Shown here one piece after another: positions 1-11,527 of a stretch of DNA of 64,000 nt (position 1 is its first letter; every line of letters begins with the position of its first letter). Both the position numbers and the translations under genes were made by a program. The notes under the pieces are model-generated. The model was given only the letters and a program-made list of their open reading frames with translations, was not told the DNA's origin and ran no database searches. The stretch spans positions 24,955,724-25,019,723 of the forward strand of contig CM057231.1 of assembly GCA_029891385.1 (NCBI GenBank). The letters run 5' to 3'. Source of the DNA: Erythroxylum novogranatense (Eukaryota; Streptophyta; Magnoliopsida; Malpighiales; Erythroxylaceae).

Positions 1-1080
1 GTGGTTTGCCATTGCATTTATGAATTGTCAAGTTGATGCATTCATGTTTTGCAACCTATGGGTTTATGGCTGAAAGCCTAAAAAATCATACGTTTTGCAA
101 TTGTGATTTGACTACAGCAAGAGCGAAACTTTTAGAAAATGTGCTTTACGGATTTCAAAGAAATGTTTTCTATGACCAGAAAAGAAAAAGAATTTCAAGG
201 ATTTTGCTTATATATATATTCATTATAAACTGTTACCCACGGGCTGTAAAGCTCACCCCCCTTTCATTCCCATCCACAGGTGATGAGAAGAAGATCGGGT
301 GAAAGAAAATGAAGATTTTTGTTTGCATGTGTTTTATTGTATTATTGTTAAGTGAGATGGTTTCTGAGAAGTCTGGAATTGTTGTGTATTGTGTACTTTG
401 GTTTAGGGTTATGGGAAATGTATAAGGCTTGAAAATGCCACTATGATTTGTATAGAGCTTTGATTTATGAAATGGTGTATAAATCGTAATTGAATTTATG
501 AGGTTTGGATGAGGCTATTGAGTTATGGTATTGTACAGGGATATGTAGATGATTGATGTATTTCATATAGAAAATTTAGTTTGTGCATGATTATGAAATT
601 GGGTTATGTAAGTAAATTATAGATTTGGGTATGGAATTGAGTTATAGATGGATTTGAATATGATTATGGGATTATGAAAGATAAATGGTAATGGTATATG
701 CTTATGATGAGTTGAAATTGGATTGGATTATGAGATTGGTATATTGAATTGAGAATGATTATTCCAAAAGTGGAATTTGGTTGTGTGATTTGAATGAGAT
801 TGATTAATGAGGTTAGAAATGAGAATAAGAAAAGAAAAAAAAAGTTTATACCAGATTTCGGATATGTCTTAGTCCAGATATCCAATGCAACGCTTCCTTT
901 AGATAATTTATGCACGGATGTCGGACATTTGTTAAGTATCGATTTCGCTTTGTTTCGACCTCTTTCGTTTCGTTGCTTTGTTTGTCGTTATCGAATTCAA
1001 GTTATCCAATTTGAATTCGCCTCGTTCTTGGTATCCGATTCCTGATTTTCGGTTGGGATCCGGTTTTCGGATTGGGTCTC
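1..1080 (+). mobile_element. Ty3/gypsy LTR fragment, cut by the window edge
   Basis: No usable gene. Around 228-300 there is a block (TTACCCACGGGC, then AAAGCTCACCCCC and CAGGTGA) that recurs in the LTRs of elements B (17886-17940), C (26345-26410) and E (minus strand, near 14080-14135), so I read this as part of a plus-strand gypsy LTR. The AT-rich, GATTGATTGAG-like text up to about 800 fits. The right limit is uncertain; near 1080 the sequence changes to minus-strand LTR of element A. Short reading frames here have no recognisable family. Confidence 0.5.
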
Positions 1081-1084
1081 AACA

Positions 1085-2803
1085 ATAACAATTCCCTATT
1101 CATTGGGTCAAAACCTCCATTGAAAACCTCAATTAAAACTCCAATTGTCTCAATTTAAAACTTAGGTCACACTATGAACCATAATTGACCTTATTCTCGA
1201 TGAATCAATACCATTTAAATTAAATTCCAATCCTCAAAATTATCCTCAATAGTAGGTCTCTATCCCTAGTTCACAATGAATCGAGAATCACCTCAATCGG
1301 AGGTCTATACCATAAATTATACCCAATAAACTAACACTCATCCATTCAGAATTTCTATCCCTCGTCGCCGCGATTCGTCGCGACGTCCAACCAAGCTCGT
1401 CATGATTTAATAAATCATTATTCGTCATGACGAAAACCTCACGCTCAAGGCTGTCATCGCGACGTCATGATGGCGTCCGATCGTCTTCTCCGATCGATTT
1501 CCGCCATTAATGCTCTTTAAGCTCAACATTTAAAACCCTAAGTACTCAATCAACCATGATAAATGCCATAAATGCATGGAACAACCATTAATAACAACAT
1601 TAAAGCCATAAATACTTACCAATCACAGCCTCAAACCACAAATCCCTCAAAGCACCGTAAACCCTAAAATCTTTCAAACTCAACGATAAACCACTCTCAA
1701 TGTAACATCCCACCCTCAATTGGAAGGGTAAAATAGTAAATTTGACATAGGATGGAATAGATTTGGAGTGCATAGGACTGCTCATGTAAAATGGAATTGG
1801 TCCACAGTCACATTTGTGCACATGAAATTACTGTGCATGCATACATGATATTCCCGGTTTGCGTGCCTAAGACAATTTTATTGGGATTAACGTGGTTAAT
1901 GGGTTTGAAAAATTATTCTGAGTGAGCCATAAATTGTTTTCTATTTTAAGGGATTTTTAGGAATTTTTCTGGATTTTTCCGGAGAACATTCCCGGACCGA
2001 AAAAAAAAATTTATACTGTGTTTCGACTGAGTGATGTAGCATGCCACCCTCGCGAGGCACGGACTTGGATATCACCATTGATGTCGGGTTCGGGTCACGC
2101 GAGAATGGGGTGTTACACTCAAACCTTCTCAACCTTCATCAATCACAGTAAACAAGTTAACCTAGCACAATGAGAAGAAAACCATCAGGAAAGATCGAAG
2201 AATCCTCACCTATGGGAGGAATCGAAGATCACCGTGGGAGGAGAGAAGAAACGGTAATGCCTTAGGATAAAATCCCCAATTTTCAAACCTAAGTTATATA
2301 TAGACATGAGTCTCCGAATCAGTTCAAATTTCAGTCTCTAAATTTCAATGGCTCAACATTTTCATTTCCTAACAGTATAACTCTAATTTTTCCATTGCCA
2401 TTGGATAATTCTTTCAGCATTATACAGTCAATCGGTCTATCACTTCAAAATTTTCGGTCCGGGTATTTTCTCCTGAATATCCTGAAAATTTCCTATAAGC
2501 CACTATCAATAGCCAATTACACTTAGACTATTCTAAATCAGTCATTCGAGCCCACTTACTCTTAATTTCTCAATCAATCATAATCCAGTCAGTTCAGTCA
2601 GTCCACAATCCAATCAATTCGTACTCACAATTAAAATGCCAGAAAATCATGAATGCATGTACCTATGAATAAATGCATATGCAATAAACCTGTTCCTCTT
2701 TAATTAGAGGCCAGTAACATGCTCAGTCAGTGAATGCAATGAAACCTATCAGTCTGACCCAATATTACCATAATGCCCTTGTTAACAGTAACGGGATGTT
2801 ACA
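1085..2803 (-). repeat. 3' LTR of element A (with nested mini LTR)
   Basis: Minus-strand LTR beginning TGTAACATCCCG at 2803 and running left. It contains a TATA-type box (plus-strand TTATATATAG at 2294-2303), a CG-rich stretch of dyads near 1359-1480 (for example GTCGCGAC) and, at about 1276-1300, the module CCGATTGAGGTGATTCT seen on the minus strand and shared with other LTRs in the window. It is split by the 417-bp insertion at 1701-2117. The left limit is uncertain. Confidence 0.65.
1701..2117 (+). mobile_element. Miniature solo LTR, 417 bp, with 5-bp target duplication
   Basis: Starts TGTAACATCCC, ends GGGTGTTACA, flanked by CTCAA at 1696-1700 and 2118-2122. The first part and the last ~80 bp match both ends of the 2961-bp solo LTR D (42415-45375): the region around CCCGGACCGAAAAA and the end from GCATGCCACCCTCGC onward. 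It therefore looks like an LTR of the D family that has lost about 2.5 kb internally. It lies inside the 3' LTR of element A. Confidence 0.88.
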
Positions 2804-2822
2804 ATTCACCCCTCCTAAAAAA
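2804..2822 (-). other. Polypurine tract of element A
   Basis: On the minus strand an A-run followed by AGGAGGGGTGAAT abuts the 3' LTR start TGTAACATCC. This is the expected plus-strand primer position for a Ty3/gypsy element and fixes the element's orientation and LTR start. Confidence 0.75.
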
Positions 2823-4320
2823 AAATTCGTCCTCGAAATTTAATACCTGTTCGATCGAATAAATGAGGATACTGACTCCTCATATGCTCCTCAGTCTCCC
2901 ATGTAGCTTTCTCAGAAGGGTAGTTCTTCCAAAGGACTTTTACCAATGGAATTACCCTGTTCCTCAGCTGCTTGACTTGTGATCCTATAATCTGTACCGA
3001 CTCCTCGACATAGCTCAAATCACTGACTATCTCAATCTCCTGAGCCGGAATCACATGAGTCGGGTCTGAACGGTACCGTCGGAGCATACTAACATGAAAT
3101 ACGTCATGCATCTGGGACATCTCACTCGGTAACGCCAATCTATAGGCCAACGGTCCAATCTGCTCAGGGATCTCATATGGACCAATATACTGAGGGCTCA
3201 GCTTGCCCTTACTGTCAAACCTCAGTACTCCTTTCCAAGGAGACACTCGGAGAAACACTCTGTCTCCTACACTGTACTCCATCTCTCGCCGATGCTGATC
3301 CACATAGCCCTTCTGTCTGTCCTGAGCCGCTTTGATGCGACTCCGGATTAACTGTACCTTATCCACTATATCCTGAATCAGTTCGGGACCCTCAATCGAT
3401 CTCATACCCTCTTGATCCCAATACAATGGTGATCGACACGGCCTCCCATACAAGGTCTCATACGGTGCCATCCCAATACTACTCTGATACTGGTTGTTAT
3501 ATGCGAACTCGATCAGTGCCAAATACTAATCCCATGATCCTCTAAACTCCAATACACAAGCTCGAAGCATATCCTCAACAATCTTAATTGTCCTCTCACT
3601 CTGCCCATCTGTCTGAGGATGAAACGTTGTACTGAAGTTTAACCTCGTACCCATAGCAGTCTGTAGGCTCTTCCAGAACCTCGAAGTGAACCTGGGATCC
3701 CTGTCCGAGACTATCGACAACAGAACCCCATGCAACCGTACAATCTCTACCACATATTTCTGGGCCAACTGATCGAGAGTATTGCTCTCCCTCACTGGCA
3801 AGAAGTGAGCCGATTTAGTCAATCGGTCCACTATGACCCAGATAGCATCATGCTACCTCGGTGTCCTAGGCAACCCCATCACAAATTCCATGGTAATTCG
3901 CTCCCATTTCCACTCCGGAACGGGCAACGAATGCAACTTCCCTACTGGAGCCTGATGCTCTGCCTTAACCTGCTGACAAATCAGACACCTGGAGACATAC
4001 TCTGCCACTTGCCTCTTCATACTAGGCTACCAGAAATGCTGTCTCAGTGAATTATACATCTTGGTCGTACCAGGATGCATAGCATAGGCAGCTACATGTG
4101 CCTCCTCTAGGATCTCCCGTCTCAAATCATCTACATCGGGCACACACAGTCTCTGTCCCATCCATAAAGTTCCATCTCTCAACTCAAACTCCGAATCAGT
4201 ACCGGCCTGGACTCTCTCAATCAGTCTCACTAACACTGGGTCTTGATCCTGAACTCTCCGGATCCTATCATGCAACATCGGCCTCAGCCTCAGAGTAGCA
4301 ATCAGAGCTCCATCCTGACC
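2815..4320 (-). pseudogene. Element A pol remnant: integrase with chromodomain-like tail
   Basis: Three reading-frame pieces on the minus strand form one integrase. The piece at 4027-4320 carries the start of the HHCC zinc-binding region. 3526-3831 carries the core, with [16 protein letters not shown] and [10 protein letters not shown]. 2815-3522 carries the core end (FAYNN), the GPYEI region and a C-terminal chromodomain-like segment (LVKVLWKNY, EKATWE, YPHLF). The pieces are separated by three in-frame TAG codons (at 3523-3525, near 3850 and near 4025), each one transition away from a CAG or TGG expected from the homologous frame of element B. The role in an intact element would be insertion of retrotransposon cDNA, with the tail recognising chromatin. 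It cannot be functional here because everything upstream is deleted. Confidence 0.85.
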
Positions 4321-4956
4321 CAATGAGAAGAAAACCATCAGGAAAGATCGAAGAATCCTCACCTATGGGAGGAATCGAAGATCACCGTGGGAGGAGAGAA
4401 GAAACGGTAATGCCTTAGGATAAAATCCCCAATTTTCAAACCTAAGCTATATATAGACATGAGTCTCCGAATCAGTCCAAATTTCAGTCTCTAAATTTCA
4501 ATGGCTCAACATTTTCATTTCCTAACAGTATAACTCTAATTTTTCCATTACCATTGGACAATTCTTTCAGTACTATACAGTCAATCGGTCTATCACTTCA
4601 AAATTTTCGGTCCGGGCATTTTCTCCCGAATATCCCGAAAATTTCCTATAAGCCACTATCAATAGCCAATTACACTTAGACTATTCTAAATCAGTCATTT
4701 GAGCCCACTTACTCTTAATTTCTCAATCAATCATAATCCAATCAGTTCAGTCAGTCCACAATCCAATCAATTCGTACTCACAATTAAAATGCCAGAAAAT
4801 CATGAATGTATGTACCTATGAATAAATGCATATGCAATAAACCTGTTCCTCTGTAATTAGAGGCCAGTAATATGCTCAGTCAGTGAATGCAATGAAACCT
4901 ATCAGTCTGACCCAATATTACCATAATGCCCTTGTTAATAGTAACGAGATGTTACA
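4321..4956 (-). repeat. Partial 5' LTR of element A
   Basis: 636 bp nearly identical to 2168-2803 and in the same orientation, including the TATA-type box (CTATATATAG near 4446). It ends on the left at an abrupt junction with integrase sequence. The frame reading from this LTR into the zinc-finger part is a junction artefact of that deletion. Confidence 0.85.
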
Positions 4957-5830
4957 GTGGCGATCGGTCGTCATACTAGTCTATCGTGCGGACGACTGTT
5001 GTTGTGCCGGCTGAGACTGTAAAATCTGGCGAATCAACAGATCAACCGCTTCCTCGATCTGTTTTCGGGTGAGGGAGGTATGCACAGGCGCAGGAGGATC
5101 TGCATCTGAGAGGTGCTGGAGATTTGGGATCATGTTGATTCTAGCGTTATCTTTCAGGGCTATGCTCTGTTCTTCTTATTCTAGGTTTGAAGGTTGCGGT
5201 TGACCATTCGGGTCCGAAAACTGCGTGCGAGAAGCATGGTGTGTCGGTGACAGGGTGGCAGGTAACTACAATCCCATCTGTTGTAACACCAGCGTCGTGA
5301 AAGCGGCTATATCAGGGTTAGCTGCTACCGCCTGACTGATCTGCGTATTTCTGGACGTGGTGCCCTAATGTCGAGCCCCACGGTGGGCGACAATTGGTTC
5401 AGCCTAGTTCTGGCAAGACTGCACGTTGCCGTTTGGATCCATGGAGTTGGCTGCTTCTCACAAGAGCTCTGGCTTGAAGGTTCCTGCAAAATAAAGAAGG
5501 CACGTCGGGGGTTGTTTCTCGATAAGCCCCTCCGATGCTCAAGTTAGTCTTTTTGTGAGGGTAGGATCGATGTGAGCAGAGAGAATTAGGGTTATGATCA
5601 CGTACTCGTATCATGGCGAAGCTGTACCTTTTATATGGGATGGTTGCTAGGTTTAAGTCTTTACGTATGCATGGGAGACTCCCACTTGTGAGTGGGCCGT
5701 GGATGTGTGGACGAAAGCATGGGCCCAGCATAGTTGACAGGAATTAGGTCAATCCTTAAGGGGTGGACCAATGGGCTCATGAGTCGTTTTTAGTGGGTTT
5801 GGGCCTAGCACGACCGACCCAACCAGGTTT
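4957..5830 (-). mobile_element. Tat-like Ty3/gypsy fragment G: LTR end, primer site and gag start
   Basis: On the minus strand this matches the plus-strand element F at 51838-52502. Shared parts are the LTR end with GGAGGGGCT and CCCCCGAC, the start MDPNGN, a primer-binding site (minus CGCCCACCGTGGGGC, plus 5380-5395), and a gag-like frame of which AAFTTL, LPATLSPTHH and VDLLIRQIL can be read. Several stops interrupt the frame. A longer open stretch at 5399-5731 lies across LTR and leader and is not a gene. The lineage call rests on the primer site and layout only. Confidence 0.6.
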
Positions 5831-5960
5831 AATTTGAAATCCAAATTGCATAGTTTTTATAATATCATAATTTTTAATATTCTGTTAAACATTAGAATCT
5901 AAGTTAAAATTTTCATACAAATATTAAAATTTAAAGGTTTAGTTATTTTAGAGAATTCTT
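5831..5960. repeat. AT-rich LTR edge repeated at 49385-49640
   Basis: The text TTTGAAATCCAAATTG.ATAGTTTTTATAATATCATAATTTTT recurs twice in tandem at 49385-49640. It lies next to the GGTCGG-type sequence of fragment G, so it is probably the outer (U3) part of that Tat-like LTR family. No gene. Confidence 0.5.
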
Positions 5961-7440
5961 TTATAAAATGCTAGTAGAAATTAGTATGGCTTAAGAAACT
6001 CCTCATACCCTTAACAATAGTGACAGTGGTAACTTCACCTTTTCCCTATCAATCCCAATTCTTTGTTCAAATACTGAGAATATAACAATACCTTCCTTTA
6101 CCATGAAATGACACTTCCATCAATTTAAAACTAAGTTAACTTCTTCATATCATTACAATAATTTAGATAAATCGGTTGAACATTCATTCAAATTAGCTTT
6201 ACATATGAAAAATCATCCATGATCACTTCTATAACATTCTCAATAAAATAAAAAAATTCCATCATATAACATTAAAAGGTAAAAGGTTCATTAGAAAGAC
6301 AAAAAGGCATTCTCTTCTAAACAAAAGTACCACAAGGACATGAAAATATAGTATTTTCTTAGTTACTATAATGAATAGAAATTTGGAAGAAGCTAGAAAA
6401 ACCATTTATGTAACGAAAATAAGAATATTTTGCTAAGCTCTCAAGCATTTGATTAATGAGAAGAAGGAAAAATGATTTTTTTAGGTTGCTTTATTCAACT
6501 TTCTATAGTCTACATATATTCTCCAACTCGTTATAATTGTAGTGGGTATCAATTAATTATTATCATTCTTTATTACTGTTATAGTCCTTTCCTAAGAACC
6601 ACTTAAATTGGGCTAACACATTTATTATTAGAGGTAGGATGGATTATGTTAGCATTAAGTAGTTTAAGTACCTCTTTCTTCACAACTTCTTTCATGTTGA
6701 GATTAACCTTCTTTGGTGCTTATTAAAGGTCTTCCAATCATCTTCTGGTAGTATTCTATATATTCAAATAGGTGGGTTGATGCCTTTAATATCATTATAC
6801 CTATAATATCTTAATGTAGTGTAAGAACTTCCATCAATTTTCAATTTCAACTTCATTTAGTTTTACATTTATAACCACAAGATAAAAGGAATTAGGTATG
6901 AGTGATTCATATTTGACAGTGCAAGGAAGAAGTTTAAATTCTACCTTTGGGGCTTTCTCTTTACTCTATTTCTTTAAGAGCCATTATTCACAAAAACATT
7001 CTTCAAACTAATCACTTGAATTATGTTTAGCTAACTCCTCCCTTACTAATTGATCAGTCATGCCAATCCTGCAATAAAAATCTCTCAGAGAGGGATATTT
7101 AATGAAATTAGGCAAATTAAACTCTAATTATAACTAGGAAAGATCTTCCAGGGATGATGGAGATATGATAATCCTCCTCCATCTCTAAAACAATAAAATC
7201 ATTAAGAATAAAAAACTAACCAATTTTAATAGGTACTTCCTCTAATATACCTATTGAATACTTAATAGAATGATCTGCTAATTGCAAGGAAAATACACTA
7301 CATATGGCATTAGAAGTATGGTCTATTAAGCATTTATTAAGCTCTTGCTCACTTTGATCCAATGGTACTACAAGGTCCTTCATCTTTTTGTTAGTTATGT
7401 CCTGTAGCTTTTCCTTAACTATGAACTCCTCTATTTGACG
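5960..7440 (-). pseudogene. Athila-like gypsy pol remnant, left copy (protease end and reverse transcriptase)
   Basis: No long open frame, but minus-strand translation in shifting frames gives an Athila/Tat-type order. At about 7130-7290 is the protease end (ADHSIKYSIGILE, then LEMEEDYHISIIPGRSF). At about 6600-6800 comes the reverse-transcriptase entry (VVKKEVLKLL, VVPKKG). At about 6400-6540 are WRICVDYRKLNKAT and FPLLINQMLERLA, and at about 6090-6330 CPYGTF, RMPF and KCHFMVKEGIVLG. Numerous stops and small indels show long decay. The block from 6090 to 7230 is repeated at 9330-10490. Confidence 0.75.
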
Positions 7441-8200
7441 CTAGGCTCCTCATATGCAGCCTCTCTTTATGTAGGCTTAATATGTTAGATTGATGGTGGA
7501 AAGATCTCTATGCCAAGATGTTATGCTAACCTCACTAAAGACTCCCCTAACTAGTGCATATACTGGTCTATAAATGATGAGGCGGGTGGCTAAGGGATAA
7601 GTACATGGCTCAGAGGTTAGGTTTGGTATCAATACTGTTATATGCTTTACACCTATAACCTAGCCCTCTTATAGGTGAATCTCCTCCACTACTCATAGTG
7701 GTACACTAACATGTACAAAATGCTATTCCTTTGTGTTTTTCTAAAGCTCCACCATCCTTATGGCTCACAAGATATCCACAGTGAGATGAGGAGTACCAAT
7801 CATTACCAAATCTCACTTATCTTTGAACACTCTCAATCTCTTGGCAAGCTGTGTAATTATCAATCTACGACTGGTAGAAGTAATCGTATATGAGTTGCAC
7901 GAATTAGTAAGGCTTACTTAAACCCTAAATTGGTTATAGTTATAGGTTATGCTCAACATTCCCAATTTGAAACTCAAATACAAAATCATCCTCCCAAGAT
8001 GTTTGTTTTTCATCAACCTAGAATGTGCACATAAGTTCGAAGATAAGCTCTCGATAAAATGGTTCCCAGATATCGAACAATTATTGTTATCTGCCAAAAG
8101 TGATGATCTCTCTCATCCAATCAATCAAATCAATCACCCACAAAATGTCTCAATCTATATAGGGCATCATCTTGAACTACTTTGTGTGAAACTACTATAA
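7441..8200. other. Degenerate retroelement DNA without a recognisable gene
   Basis: Between the two Athila-like blocks. Short open stretches (7711-7893, 7949-8200) have no family features. On the minus strand the part next to 8200 probably continues past the integrase C-terminus of the right copy; the part near 7440 may be gag/protease of the left copy. I cannot assign it further. Confidence 0.4.
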
Positions 8201-10491
8201 ATGCTTAAACTAAAACTTTATGGTAAAAGTTTTTTGGAAAAAGCTTTAACTGAGAGTTAAGAGAAGTATCCAATCCCTCTCATAAATCTCTTCATGAAGG
8301 ATTAATTTTTCATACCATCAATTGGTTCTCTTTTATATATGTTGGCATTTTTATAAGCACCTAGCCTTAGCTTATTGACCTGGTGATTTTGGTGCAATCA
8401 TCTCTCATCTGTTGCCTTTAATCAAATTTGAGGGCTTTAATCTTTAGTAAGCTTTAGAAGGTGACATGAATTCCCATAGGTCAGCTTGAATGGAAATATA
8501 CTAATGGGATTCTTGTAGGCTCTAAGATAAGCCTATATTGCATCATTTAGCTTCATTGCCTAATCTTTACTCAATCTAGTAACCATCTTCTTAAGTATAC
8601 TTTTGATTTTAGAATTCAAAATATTAACTTGGATATTGGTTAAGGATGATATTTTAAGGAAACCTTATGATTTACCCCACATTTATTTAAAAGAGCTTTA
8701 AATTCGTGTTCAGTGCCATCACTTATTAGAGCTTTGGGAACTCTGAACCATAGGAAGATTATCTTCTTGAAGAGCCTTACTACTACTTTAATGTCATTAG
8801 CTAAGAGAAGGATTTTTCCAATCAATCTTAGTTTAGTTTCCTTCTTACTTAAGATATAATTAATGATTGAATGATATGTGAAGACAATAATCTTTGACTC
8901 CTCCAATTATGAACTAAATTTATTAATTTAGAACACCATCGCCAATAGCTCTTTCTTGATAATAGCATAGTTTACTTAGGCCTCGTCCAACATTTAATTG
9001 CTTAGTAAATGGAATGAACCTTCTTATCCTTTCTTTACCCTAAAAGTTCTCCAATTTCATAATTTCTTGTGTTGCATATAACATTAGAAAGGATGTTATA
9101 GTTAGAGGTTGCATAATTGAAGTAAATAAAAGTACCTCCTTTATCCTTCAAAAAGCATCAATACATTCCTGATCAAAATTTAAAGTAACTTCTTTACAAA
9201 TCAAATTATCCAAGTGATAATAGCATCTTCTCAATGACTTCGACCTTTTCCCTATTAATCCCAATTCTTTGCTTGAATACTAAGGATCCTCATCCCTCGA
9301 ACAATAACTTCCTTTACTATGAAATGGCATTTCCCCCAATTTAAAACTAGGTTAACTTCTTCATATCATTACAAAAATTTAGATAAATTGCTTGAACACT
9401 CATTAAAATTAGCTTCATATATGAAGAAATCATCTATGATCACTTTCATAATATTCTTAATAAAATAAAAAAAAATTGCCATCATATAACATTAAAATGT
9501 AGTAAGGGAATTACAAAGACAAAAAGGCATTCTCCTCTAAACAAAAGTACCATAAGGACATGAAAATATAATATTTTCTTAGTTACTAGAATGAATATAA
9601 ATTTCGAAGAAATCATACTAACCATCTATGTAACAAAAATAGGAATGCCTTGCTGAGCTCTAAAGCATTTGATCAATGAAAAGAAGGGAAAATGATTTTT
9701 TTTTTGGTTTCCTTATTGAATTTTCTATAGTCTATACACATTCTCCAACCTGTTATTATTATAGTGGGTATCAATTCATTATTATCATTCTTTGTTATGG
9801 TCGTACTCCTTTACTAGGAACCGCTGAGACTGGCTAATATAGGGATTATTAAAGATTAGATATAGTATACTAGCATCAAGTAGTTTAGGCACCTCTTTCT
9901 TAACAACTTCTTTCATGTTGGGATTCAACCTTCTTTGGTGCTTAATAAAGGTTTTCTAATCATCTTGTAGTAGTATTCTATATATTCAAACAGATGGGTT
10001 AATGCCTTTAATATCGTCAATAATACCAATAACATCTTAATGCATATAAGGACTTCCATCAATTTTAGTTTCAATTTCATTTAGAATTGCATTTATAACC
10101 ACAAGAAAAGTGGAATTAGGTATAAGAGATTCATATTTGAAAGTAGAATGAAGAAGTTTAAGTTCTACCTTTGAGGTTTTCTCTTGACTCTCATTGCTTT
10201 GAGAGCCATCATTCACCAAACATTCTTCAAACTAATCACTTAAATTATGCTTAGGTAGCTCCTCCCTTACTAATTGATCAGTCTACAATAAGAATTGAAG
10301 CATCATTGTAATGTACATTGACAGATTAATGCAAGGTATCTAATTTGCAAAAAAAAAATCTCTCACAACGGAACATTTAATGGCATTAGGCAAATTAAAC
10401 TCTAACCATAACTAGGAAAGATCTTCAAAGGATGATGGAGATTTGAGAATCCTTCTCCATCTCTAAAATAATAAAATCATTAAAAATCAAA
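8200..10491 (-). pseudogene. Athila-like gypsy pol remnant, right copy (protease spacer, RT, RNase H, integrase)
   Basis: Minus-strand order: pre-RT spacer at 10037-10219 (KVELKLLHSTFKYES, resembling the ELKPLP..LKY segment of Athila elements), RT at about 9330-10000, and RNase H start at about 9120-9240 (DNLICKEVTLNFD). A frame at 8640-8906 fuses RNase H (KIIVFTYHS, YILSKKETKLRLI) straight to an integrase core (ALISDGTEHEF, GVNHKVSLKYHP). The integrase end lies near 8230-8480 (LKLFPKN). The direct fusion means a deletion removed the RNase H end and integrase zinc finger. The protease at the right end is cut at 10491 by CACTA-A and resumes at 49299. Confidence 0.78.
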
Positions 10492-11040
10492 CATCACAAG
10501 AAAATGATAAAATACCAACAAAAAATAACTGACGAAACAAATATTGTAGGTAATAAAAGACGGAAAATTTTTGTGGTATCAGACGAAACAAAAAACACTG
10601 AATTGATAAAATCAGTCCGAAACTACCGAATGGGTAACAAACTTAGGGACTACCAAACGAACTAAACAATGAATACTATTCCTTTTCGACAACTTGACGG
10701 AGCAGACCAAGAATGAAGACGTGAGGCGAACAGAAAACTTCCCAAGCTGGGTCAGAAAAGCATCCTTACGAGGAAGGAAATTGATCTCCTACTGTTTGTC
10801 GATGGAATATAGCGACGAAAAATCATAGTCGTCAGTAAATTAAGTGAGAACACTTGCCGCAATAAACTAGCATTGGGGATTTACCGAAGGAATATAGATC
10901 CTTCAGTGAATTTTTTATGGTATAGCCGCTTAGTCAATAAATTTACACTAAAGCATTAGGGTTTACTGATGGTGATGTATTACGTCGGTGAATTTCCGAC
11001 GGTCTGGCCACTCTGTCATTATCTTCATATTAATAGTTTT
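10492..11040. repeat. Left subterminal repeats of CACTA-A
   Basis: Short, irregular repeats such as CTACCGAA, TTACCGAAGGAA, TTACTGATGG, GTCGGTGAATTTCCGACGG and GACGGAAAATTT in both orientations, like the right end (48830-49295). In CACTA elements such subterminal repeats are bound by the element's own DNA-binding protein. The following ~250 bp (11041-11363) are CT-rich leader-like DNA without a supported gene. Confidence 0.65.
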
Positions 11041-11404
11041 AAAAACCAAATGAAGTCGTTTGGTTTAATACCAAATGACATCGTTTTTAGTCAAGGATAA
11101 ACCCATCTGAGCCTTCCCGCTATTTCTCCTCTGTGTTTTTTAACCTTCTTCTCCTCCCTCACCGTCGCTCATCGCTGTCACTCATCTTCTCCTCGTCGTC
11201 GCTCGTCATTTTCTCTTTATCGTTGCTCATCGTCGTCCTTTTCAGCTTTCTTGTTGCAAGGGTAGGATCAAGTAAGTCAGAGTTATTCGCATTCCTCTCC
11301 TTTATTTTGATTTCTAATTATAATTTTCCCATACCCATTTTGTGGTTGCTAGGTGTACAATAAGAACATTTTGGACTTGAAATCAACTACGTTTGTTTTT
11401 AAGT

Positions 11405-11463
11405 ATAAATCCAAAAACATCAATCCTTCATGGTATTTGAAGGATTGATGTTTTTGGATTTAT
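11405..11463. repeat. Perfect inverted repeat, 26-bp arms, 7-nt loop
   Basis: Arms at 11405-11430 and 11438-11463 are exact reverse complements (ATAAATCCAAAAACATCAAT... against ...ATTGATGTTTTTGGATTTAT) with loop TGGTATT. It lies in the non-coding left part of CACTA-A. A transcript would form an uninterrupted hairpin. It may be a very small MITE or a small-RNA hairpin; nothing else identifies it. Confidence 0.85.
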
Positions 11464-11527
11464 TTTTTGTTAACTTTTTGTGTAACATTTTTAAGGATTA
11501 ATGATTGGTGCTTTCTTCATTTTGTAT

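Larger units (their letters stand above)
1085..4956 (-). mobile_element. Element A: deleted chromovirus-type Ty3/gypsy
   Basis: Minus-strand remnant. From right to left: 636 bp of the 5' LTR (4321-4956, outer end TGTTACA on the plus strand), an integrase remnant (about 4320-2815), a polypurine tract, and the 3' LTR starting at 2803. The blocks 2168-2803 and 4321-4956 match almost base for base, so they are the two LTRs. The 5' LTR copy joins integrase DNA directly at 4320, so the rest of that LTR plus gag, protease, reverse transcriptase and RNase H are missing. The left end of the 3' LTR is not defined and is put near 1085. The base run after 4956 is GTGGC, a candidate target duplication whose partner is lost. 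Confidence 0.8.

Noticed and set aside
33..302. 89-codon frame as a gene
   Set aside because: It runs through LTR text conserved with other elements, including the AAAGCTCACCCCC block; no protein features.
5399..5731. 110-codon minus-strand frame as a gene
   Set aside because: It covers the LTR and leader of Tat-like fragment G, in a frame other than gag.
11133..11363. 76-codon hydrophobic frame
   Set aside because: CT-rich leader-like DNA gives Leu/Ser-rich translation; no start context, homologue or continuation.
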